Of a stretch of 64,000 bases of DNA, positions 57,982 to 64,000 are shown piece by piece. The translations under genes and the position numbers were made by a program. The stretch spans positions 3,269,501 to 3,333,500 of the forward strand of contig NZ_CP030126.1 of NCBI RefSeq assembly GCF_003568845.1, in the 5' to 3' direction. A model generated the notes under the pieces. It saw nothing but the letters and a program-made list of their open reading frames with translations, did no database searches and was not told where the DNA came from. Position 1 is the first letter of the stretch, and the number at the start of each line of letters is the position of its first letter. The DNA is from Indioceanicola profundi (GTDB taxonomy: Bacteria > Pseudomonadota > Alphaproteobacteria > Azospirillales > Azospirillaceae).

Positions 57982-60900
57982 ATGACCCTCTCGGAGCTTT
58001 CCGTCCGCCGCCCTATCGGGGCCATGGTGCTGAACCTGCTGCTGGTGGTCTTCGGGCTGGTGGCGCTGCAACGGCTGTCGGTGCGCGAGGCGCCCGATAT
58101 CGACCCGCCCATCGTCACCATCGAGACCAGCTATACCGGCGCCTCCGCGGAGGTGGTGGAGACGCGCGTCACCCGCATCATCGAAGACCAGCTCGCCGGG
58201 ATCGAGGGGATCGAGACCATCCAATCCCAGAGCGAGGACGGCGAGAGCGACATCACCATCGAGTTCTCGCTGGACCGCGATGTGGACGTGGCCGCCAATG
58301 ATGTCCGCGACCGCGTCAACCGCGCCCTGGACGACCTGCCTGAGGAGATCGATCCGCCGGAGGTCATCAAGGTGGACAGCAACGCCGATGAGGTGATGTG
58401 GCTGTCCCTGCGCAGCGATTCCCTGGACCCGATGGCGCTGACCGATCTGGTGGACCGGCTGCTGGTGGACCGGCTGACCGCCGTGGACGGGGTAGCGCGG
58501 GTCCGGATCGGGGGTGAGCGGCGGCCGGCCATGCGTATCTGGCTGGACCGGCAGGCCATGGCCGCCCGCGGCGTCACCGCTAACGATGTAGAGGCCGCCC
58601 TCCGCGCGGAGAATGTAGAGCTTCCGGCCGGCCGGCTGGAATCCGCCGCCGTGGACCTGTCCATGCGGGTCGACCGTGGATATAGCGATCCCGCCACCTT
58701 CGCCCGCCTGCCCGTCGCGACCAGCGAGGAGGGCGCCACCATCCGCCTTGGCGAGATTTCCCGCATCGAGGTCGGCCCGGCGGAGCCGAACGTGGTCTTC
58801 CGCTCCAACGGGCAGACCACCGTGGGCCTCGGCATCGTCTCGCAGAGCCAGGCCAACCTGCTGGAGCTGGCGGCCGGCGTGAAGGCGGAGATGGAGCGCG
58901 CGTTGAGCGAGCTGCCGGGCGGCCTCACCCTCGGCGTCAGCTATGACAGCTCCGTCTTCGTGGAAGCGGCGTTGAACGAGGTGGTAGGAACGCTGATCGC
59001 GGCGGCAGTGCTGGTGGTGGCGGTGATCCTGCTGTTCCTGGGCAGCCCGCGCGCCACCCTGATCCCGGCCATCACCATGCCGGTGGCCCTGATCGGCGGT
59101 CTGGCCGGTCTGTATGTGTTCGGCTTCTCCATCAACATCCTGACCCTGCTGGCCTTCGTGCTGGCGACCGGGCTGGTGGTGGACGACGCCATCGTGGTGC
59201 TGGAGAACATCTGGCGGCGAATCGAGAACGGGGAGAACCCCAAGGAAGCCGCCGCAAATGGCGGGTCCCAGGTGTTCTTCGCCGTTATCGCCACCACCGC
59301 GGTTCTGGTGGCCGTGTTTCTGCCCATCGGGCTTCAGACCGGCGACACCGGACGACTTTTCCGCGAATTTTCTCTGACAATCGCCGCCACGGTCGCAGTT
59401 TCCAGTCTGGCGGCCCTGACGTTGGTTCCCGCCATTTCGGGCCTGATCCTGAAGCGGCAGAAGCCGGGGCGCATCCATGCCGCCATCGACAGCGTCTTCC
59501 GTCGGATCGAGGATGCCTACCGCGGGCTGTTGGAACGGCTGGTCGACCGCAGCACCCTGGCCGTCCTGGTGCTGCTCGGCGCCGCCGTGGCCTCCGTGCT
59601 GCTGTATCGCGCCGTGCCGCAGGAACTGGTTCCGCCGGAGGATCGCGGCGGGCTGATCGTGGCGCTGAACCCGCCGGAGGGCGCCGGCTTCGATTATTCC
59701 GCCGCCTACCTGACGGAGGTGGAAGCGGAGATGCTGAAGCTGGTGGAGAGCGGGGAGGCCCGCCAGCTTCTGCTGATCCTGTTCGGCGGACCGGACCCGC
59801 GCCCCCGCGCCATCATGGCGCTGAGCGACTGGGAGGAGCGGGAGCGCAGCCAGGAGCAGATCGTGGCGGAACTGTCGTCCTATCTGGGCCAGCTTCCCGG
59901 TGTGGACGCCTTCGCCCGCGGCCGGCCCGCTTTGGGCCAGAGCGGCGGCGGCCGGCCGGTGCAGTTCGTCATCGGCGGCCCGACTTATGAGGTGCTGGCG
60001 GACTGGCGCGATCGCATCATCGAGCGGGCGGAGGAGAATTCCGGCCTGGTCGGGCTGGATGCCGACTATGATGAGCGCCGGCCGCAGATCCTGATCTCCA
60101 TCGATGCCGAACGGGCGGCGGAGCTGGGCGTTCCGGCCTCCGCCATCGGCAATACGCTGCAGACCATGTTCGGCTCCCGCAACGTCACCACATTCGCGGA
60201 GCGGGGGGAGGAGTATGACGTCATCCTGCAGGCGGAGGATGCGGACCGACGCTCCCCCACCGATCTTGCCAATGTCTATGTCCGCTCCACCACCACCGGG
60301 GCCGCGATCCCGCTGTCCAACCTGATCAGCTTCACCGAGGGGGCGAGTGCCGCGGAGCTGAACCGCTTCAACCGCACCCGCGCCGTCACCATCGAAGCCG
60401 GCCTTGCCCCCGGATACTCGCTGGGCGAGGCGCTTGAATATCTCCAGCAGGTGGCGGCGGAAGAGCTGCCGGAAGGCGCATACAGCCTGGACTACAAGGG
60501 GGAGAGCCGCGACTTCCTGGAGGCGCAGTCGCAGGGCCTGTTCACCTTCGGCCTTGCCCTGCTGGTCGTGTTCCTGGTGCTGGCGGCCCAGTTCGAGAGC
60601 ATCAAGCTGCCCGTCGCCATCATCCTGACGGTTCCGCTGGCGGTGACCGGCGCGCTGCTGGGGCTGTGGCTCACCGGGTTGACGCTGAACATCTACAGCC
60701 AGATCGGCATGGTCATGCTGGTCGGCATCGCCGCCAAGAACGGCATCCTGCTGCTGGAGTTCGCCACCCAGTTGGAAGCGGAAGGCAGGGATCCGCGCTC
60801 CGCGGCGGTGGAGGCGGCGGTGATCCGCTTCCGCCCCGTGCTGATGACGGCGCTCTCTACCGCCGCCGGTGCCGTGCCGCTGCTGCTGTCCGGCGGGGCG

Positions 60901-61047
60901 GGGTCGGAGGTGCGGACGGTGGTGGGCGTGGTGATCCTGGCCGGCATCGGCGTGGCGACGGCGCTGACCCTGCTGCTGATCCCGGCGCTGTTCCCGCTGA
61001 TCCGTCGCAAGCGGGGCGGGGCGGCGCAGCCGGTGGCGGCGGAATAG
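57982..61047 (+). CDS. RND-type multidrug/solute efflux pump
   Basis: 1021 aa with 12 membrane segments in two repeats, each followed by a large periplasmic loop. The N-terminus MTLSELSVRRPIGAMVLNL is typical. Segment 4 carries LATGLVVDDAIVVLENIWR with the two Asp of the proton relay, and segments 10-11 hold AKNGILLLEFA. The start at 57982 follows GTGAGG, the frame upstream overlapping the adaptor's Ala/Pro tail. It looks like the HAE1/CzcA-like drug group; substrate is unknown. A phosphodiesterase gene follows 10 bases later. Confidence 0.93.
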   Translation: MTLSELSVRRPIGAMVLNLLLVVFGLVALQRLSVREAPDIDPPIVTIETSYTGASAEVVETRVTRIIEDQLAGIEGIETIQSQSEDGESDITIEFSLDRDVDVAANDVRDRVNRALDDLPEEIDPPEVIKVDSNADEVMWLSLRSDSLDPMALTDLVDRLLVDRLTAVDGVARVRIGGERRPAMRIWLDRQAMAARGVTANDVEAALRAENVELPAGRLESAAVDLSMRVDRGYSDPATFARLPVATSEEGATIRLGEISRIEVGPAEPNVVFRSNGQTTVGLGIVSQSQANLLELAAGVKAEMERALSELPGGLTLGVSYDSSVFVEAALNEVVGTLIAAAVLVVAVILLFLGSPRATLIPAITMPVALIGGLAGLYVFGFSINILTLLAFVLATGLVVDDAIVVLENIWRRIENGENPKEAAANGGSQVFFAVIATTAVLVAVFLPIGLQTGDTGRLFREFSLTIAATVAVSSLAALTLVPAISGLILKRQKPGRIHAAIDSVFRRIEDAYRGLLERLVDRSTLAVLVLLGAAVASVLLYRAVPQELVPPEDRGGLIVALNPPEGAGFDYSAAYLTEVEAEMLKLVESGEARQLLLILFGGPDPRPRAIMALSDWEERERSQEQIVAELSSYLGQLPGVDAFARGRPALGQSGGGRPVQFVIGGPTYEVLADWRDRIIERAEENSGLVGLDADYDERRPQILISIDAERAAELGVPASAIGNTLQTMFGSRNVTTFAERGEEYDVILQAEDADRRSPTDLANVYVRSTTTGAAIPLSNLISFTEGASAAELNRFNRTRAVTIEAGLAPGYSLGEALEYLQQVAAEELPEGAYSLDYKGESRDFLEAQSQGLFTFGLALLVVFLVLAAQFESIKLPVAIILTVPLAVTGALLGLWLTGLTLNIYSQIGMVMLVGIAAKNGILLLEFATQLEAEGRDPRSAAVEAAVIRFRPVLMTALSTAAGAVPLLLSGGAGSEVRTVVGVVILAGIGVATALTLLLIPALFPLIRRKRGGAAQPVAAE

Positions 61048-61057
61048 GCGGCAAGCC

Positions 61058-61822
61058 ATGGCCCGGCATCCCTATCTGGACCATTCCGGCCCGATCCCCT
61101 TCGCCCATTGCGGCGGCGGGTTGGAAGCGCCGGAGAACACGCTGACCGCCTTCGCCTATGCGGTGGATCTCGGCTATCGCTATATCGAAACGGATGTGCA
61201 GGCCACGCGCGACGGCGTGCTGCTGGTCTTCCATGATGACGAGCTGCCGCGCCTGACCGGCCTGCCCGGCCGCCCCGGCGATCATGACTGGGCGCAGTTG
61301 CGCGACGCCCGCATCCACGGGACGGAGCCGATCCCGCTGTTTGACGAGCTGCTGTCGAGCTGGCCGGACATCCGGCTGAACATCGATCCCAAGACCGATG
61401 CGGCGGCCGGGGCGCTGACCGCCCTTCTGGCGAAGCGGCCGGAGCTGCTGGACCGGATCTGTATCGGCAGCTTCTCCGGCGCCCGGCTCGCCCGCATGCG
61501 CAAGGCGCTGGGACCGCGGCTCTGCACCTCTGCCGGGCCGATGGAGGTGACCGCGCTGGCGATGCGCGGTCTCGGCCTGCCTTTTCCCCGCCCGGCGGCA
61601 TTGGCGGCCCAGGTGCCGGAGCGGCACCACGGCATCCCGGTGGTCACGAAGCCATTCCTCCGTGCCGCCCACAGGCTGGACATGCCGGTCCATGTCTGGA
61701 CCATCGACAGCCAAGCGGAGATGGAGCGGCTGCTGGACCTTGGCGTCGACGGCATCATGACCGACCGGCCCAGCCTGCTGAAATCCGTGTTCCAGGAACG
61801 GGGGCTGTGGCCGGCCGGATGA
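61058..61822 (+). CDS. Glycerophosphodiester phosphodiesterase-like protein, altered HRG motif
   Basis: 254 aa, a GDPD TIM-barrel without signal peptide. It aligns with His17, Glu44, Asp46 and His59 as the expected metal and catalytic residues in FAHCGGGLEAPENT, YIETDVQATRDG and LLVFHDDELPRLT. The usual HRG at the first histidine is HCG here: Cys18 (codon TGC) replaces Arg, which a single C-to-T change would produce. Late motifs MPVHVWTIDSQAEM and DGIMTDRPSLL are normal. Activity is therefore uncertain. It is probably cotranscribed with the RND genes. Confidence 0.85.
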   Translation: MARHPYLDHSGPIPFAHCGGGLEAPENTLTAFAYAVDLGYRYIETDVQATRDGVLLVFHDDELPRLTGLPGRPGDHDWAQLRDARIHGTEPIPLFDELLSSWPDIRLNIDPKTDAAAGALTALLAKRPELLDRICIGSFSGARLARMRKALGPRLCTSAGPMEVTALAMRGLGLPFPRPAALAAQVPERHHGIPVVTKPFLRAAHRLDMPVHVWTIDSQAEMERLLDLGVDGIMTDRPSLLKSVFQERGLWPAG

Positions 61823-61835
61823 TCCGGCCGACGCC

Positions 61836-63062
61836 TCACCGCTTCCCCAGCAGCTCCGCATAGACCGCCAGCGTGTCGCGGCACATCCGGTCCTTGGTGA
61901 AGTGCTGGCGGACATGGGCCATGCCGTCCAGCCCCACGGTCTGGCGCTGCGACGGGTCCAGGTCCAGCACCGCGGCGATGGCCTGGGCCAGGCTGTCAGG
62001 GTCGCCCGGCGGCACCACCAGCCCGGTCTCCCCGTCCTTCACCGTTTCCTTGACGGCCCCCAGATCGGAGACGATCACCGGCCGGCCCATGGCCTGGGCC
62101 TCCGCGATGACGCGGCCGAAGGCTTCGGGCTCGGTGCTGGCGCTGACCACCGCCTCGGCCAGCATGTAGGCGGCCGGCATGTCGGCGCAGTGGCCGACCA
62201 CCCGCACCCGCCCCTCCAGCCCCAGCGCCTGCACCTTCTGCTCCAGCTCCCGGCGGTAGTCGGCGCGGCCCTGGTCGTCGCCGGCCAGCAGGGCCACCAC
62301 ATCGGTGCGGCCCAGCTTCGCCATGGCTTCGATCAGCACGCCCTGGCCCTTCCAGCGGGTCAGCCGGCCGGGCAGCAGGATGAAGCGGCAATCCTCCGGC
62401 AGGCGCCAGTCCGCCACCAGCTTGGCGATGCGGGATTGGCTGACATATTCCGGCGACAGGTACTGCACGTCCACGCCGCGGTGGATCAGCCGCAGCCGGT
62501 CGGGGCCGACGCCGTAATTGGCGGCCACATGCTCCGCCACAAAGGCGGAGACGGCGATCACCCGGTCGCCCTTGGCCATGACGGAGTTGTAGAGCTTCTT
62601 CCAGCGGCCCTTGAAGTTGTAGGGCGCGTGGAAGGTGGTGACGAAGGGGATGCGCGTCTCCTCCGCCGCCCAGTGGCAACTCCAGGCCGGGGCACGGGAG
62701 CGGGCGTGGATCAGCTCCACCCGCTCCTCCCGGATCAGGGCGGCCAGCCGGCGGGCGTTGCGGCGAAGGGTCAGCGGGTTCTTGCTGTCCACCGGCATGG
62801 TGATATGGCGCGCACCCGAACGCTCCAGCTCCCGCGCCATAGGGCCGCCGGCGGAAACCACCAGGGCGCGCCCGCCGGCCCGCTGGATGGCGGCGGCGAT
62901 GTCGACGCAGCCGCGCTCCGCCCCGCCGGTCACCAGCGTGGGGATGACCTGCAGGATCGTAGGGCCGCCGCCGCCGAAGGTCCGGCGGATCGACTCCTCC
63001 GCCGCGTTGCCGGGCTCGGTATCGGACGGTAGGGTGCCGGGAATGGCGGCCTCTGGGGACAT
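61836..63062 (-). CDS. Glycosyltransferase family 4
   Basis: A 408-aa GT-B enzyme. The N-terminal acceptor-side half includes ILQVIPTLVTGGAERG and HARSRAPAWSCHWA. The C-terminal donor half has LLPGRLTRWKGQGVLIEAM (in part), the EPEAFGRVIAEAQAMGRPVI motif (EX7E), and DLGAVKETVKDGETG. Such enzymes build lipopolysaccharide or exopolysaccharide. Start is uncertain: the ATG at 63062 gives a short disordered lead but has no ribosome site. It is divergent from the hydrolase gene with only 8 bases between the proposed starts. Confidence 0.85.
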   Translation of the reverse strand: MSPEAAIPGTLPSDTEPGNAAEESIRRTFGGGGPTILQVIPTLVTGGAERGCVDIAAAIQRAGGRALVVSAGGPMARELERSGARHITMPVDSKNPLTLRRNARRLAALIREERVELIHARSRAPAWSCHWAAEETRIPFVTTFHAPYNFKGRWKKLYNSVMAKGDRVIAVSAFVAEHVAANYGVGPDRLRLIHRGVDVQYLSPEYVSQSRIAKLVADWRLPEDCRFILLPGRLTRWKGQGVLIEAMAKLGRTDVVALLAGDDQGRADYRRELEQKVQALGLEGRVRVVGHCADMPAAYMLAEAVVSASTEPEAFGRVIAEAQAMGRPVIVSDLGAVKETVKDGETGLVVPPGDPDSLAQAIAAVLDLDPSQRQTVGLDGMAHVRQHFTKDRMCRDTLAVYAELLGKR

Positions 63063-63070
63063 GGACTGGA

Positions 63071-63907
63071 ATGCTCGGCAGCGGAAACGGCACGGAAGAA
63101 GGCGGCATTCATAGCCTGAGCCGGGGTGGCGCGAGAATAGCCTATCGGTGTCACCGGGGCCGCGGCCCCACACTTGTCTTCCTGGGCGGCTTCCGCTCCG
63201 ACATGACCGGTACCAAAGCGCAGTCGCTGCATGAATGGGCCGAGCGCGCCGGCCATGGCTTCATCCGCTTCGACTACCAGGGCCATGGCGCCAGCGGCGG
63301 GGCGTGGGAGGACTGCACCATCGGCCTCTGGCGCGACGACGCCCTGGCCGTGATCGATCAGGCGACACGGGGACCTCTGCTGCTGGTGGGGTCCAGCATG
63401 GGCGGCTGGATCGCGCATCTGGCGGCCTTGGCCCGGCCGGAGCGGGTGGCCGGCATCGTCGGCATCGCCCCCGCCGCGGACTTCACCGAGCGGCTGATCT
63501 GGAACCGGTTGGGCGAGGACCAGCGCGCGGCCATGCTGCGCGACGGTTATCTGGTCCAGCCCAGCGCCTACGACCCCGCCGGCTATCGGATCACCCGCCG
63601 GCTGGTGGAGGAGGGGCGGGAGCACCTGATCCTGGGCAAGCCCATCCCCATCGACTGCCCGGTGCGGCTGCTGCACGGGCAGCGGGACGAGGACGTTCCC
63701 TGGCAGCTCTCCCTCGACCTCGCCCGCGACCTCTCGGGCAGCGACGTGCGGGTCACGCTGGTGAAGGACGGCGACCATCGGCTGTCGCGGGCGCAGGATA
63801 TCGCCCTGCTGCTGCGCACGGTGGAGGAGCTGGCGGGCGGGGGCGATGCCTCGGCGTCCGCGGTTCCGGGGACGGGTCCTGGAAAGGGCGATGGCGGGCC
63901 GGCATAG
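63071..63907 (+). CDS. Alpha/beta hydrolase (ABHD10-like)
   Basis: 278 aa, cytosolic. FLGGFRSDMTGTKA is the oxyanion loop and FDYQGHGASGG follows. The nucleophile elbow is VGSSMGGW with Ser109. The acid and base come in LHGQRDEDVPW and VKDGDHRLSR. The order and motifs resemble ABHD10-type esterases and thioesterases. The C-terminal 25 residues are low-complexity Gly/Pro/Ser. It has no good ribosome site at ATG 63071 and starts 8 bases from the divergent glycosyltransferase gene. Confidence 0.82.
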   Translation: MLGSGNGTEEGGIHSLSRGGARIAYRCHRGRGPTLVFLGGFRSDMTGTKAQSLHEWAERAGHGFIRFDYQGHGASGGAWEDCTIGLWRDDALAVIDQATRGPLLLVGSSMGGWIAHLAALARPERVAGIVGIAPAADFTERLIWNRLGEDQRAAMLRDGYLVQPSAYDPAGYRITRRLVEEGREHLILGKPIPIDCPVRLLHGQRDEDVPWQLSLDLARDLSGSDVRVTLVKDGDHRLSRAQDIALLLRTVEELAGGGDASASAVPGTGPGKGDGGPA

Positions 63908-63927
63908 GCCGGACCCGCCGCCCGCCC

Positions 63928-64000
63928 TCACAGGTTCAGATCAACGATCACCGGCACATGGTCGCTGGGCTTCGGCTCCCACCCGCGGGCGTCGCGCAGG
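63928..64000 (-). CDS. xthA: Exodeoxyribonuclease III, C-terminal end only
   Basis: Only 23 codons and the stop are visible; the gene continues beyond the right edge. The translation ends RGWEPKPSDHVPVIVDLNL, matching the exonuclease III C-terminus, where SDHxP carries the catalytic histidine. The enzyme repairs abasic DNA ends. Confidence 0.75.
   Translation of the reverse strand, partial: LRDARGWEPKPSDHVPVIVDLNL

Overview
The window is a 64 kb, very GC-rich stretch of bacterial chromosome. It most probably comes from an alphaproteobacterium of the Rhodospirillales/Azospirillum group. The evidence is gene content: a 180-kDa-type NAD-glutamate dehydrogenase, a COG4111-type NAD regulator, the YggT-DUF167-FolD block, HisKA_2 signalling, a ramB/scfR-like regulator beside isocitrate lyase, and the secA/pnp/rpsO types. 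It reads as ordinary core and near-core chromosome. I see no tRNA or rRNA gene, insertion sequence, prophage or CRISPR array. About 54 genes are packed on both strands, with few gaps above 300 bases.

Layout. 1-8.1 kb: a cut NUDIX-type NAD regulator, NAD-glutamate dehydrogenase, three GTAG-headed REP hairpins, mtgA, a glutathione transferase, and a Gly/Ser/Thr-rich secreted peptidoglycan-binding protein. 8.3-13.6 kb: a DinG-like Fe-S helicase, a YqaA-type membrane protein, two more GTAG hairpins, argG and a small membrane protein. 13.6-17.5 kb: four genes that look like surface-glycan glycosyl- and methyltransferases. 17.6-25.2 kb: thrS and infC (infC apparently starting at ATA), a PAS/HisKA_2 kinase, corA, folD, DUF167, yggT and an OmpR-type regulator. 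25.4-31.3 kb: an amidase, then a six-gene set (two membrane proteins, a 71-aa XRE regulator, an exported hydrolase, ABC ATPase, ABC-2 permease) preceded by a direct-repeat operator. 31.4-35.5 kb: trmB, then a DUF6607 protein and a TonB-dependent receptor behind a 31-bp Fur-like palindrome. 35.8-42.9 kb: rpsO, pnp, a parvulin-type isomerase and secA, with clear terminators. 42.9-48.7 kb: a Crp/Fnr regulator with an odd cysteine cluster, a single-domain response regulator, accA, two YbjQ-domain proteins, two small proteins and aceA. 48.9-54.2 kb: the ScfR/RamB-like regulator, a Uma2 nuclease-fold protein, an Asp-hydroxylase-like protein, then oxyR and katA divergent around a well-phased OxyR site. 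54.4-64 kb: an exported SAM methyltransferase, an amino-acid permease, an RND efflux pair, a glycerophosphodiesterase with an altered active-site motif, a GT4 glycosyltransferase, an alpha/beta hydrolase and the tail of exonuclease III.

How the genes work together. Local regulatory pairs are readable in several places: oxyR/katA, aceA with its divergent regulator, the Fur-like box with the receptor operon, and the XRE repressor with its exporter operon. I found no clear undescribed defence or mobile system. The strongest candidates for a second look are the XRE/hydrolase/ABC exporter operon, the two families of GTAG-headed REP hairpins with no transposase gene in sight, the ATA start of infC, the exported methyltransferase, and the glycerophosphodiesterase with Cys in place of the family Arg.
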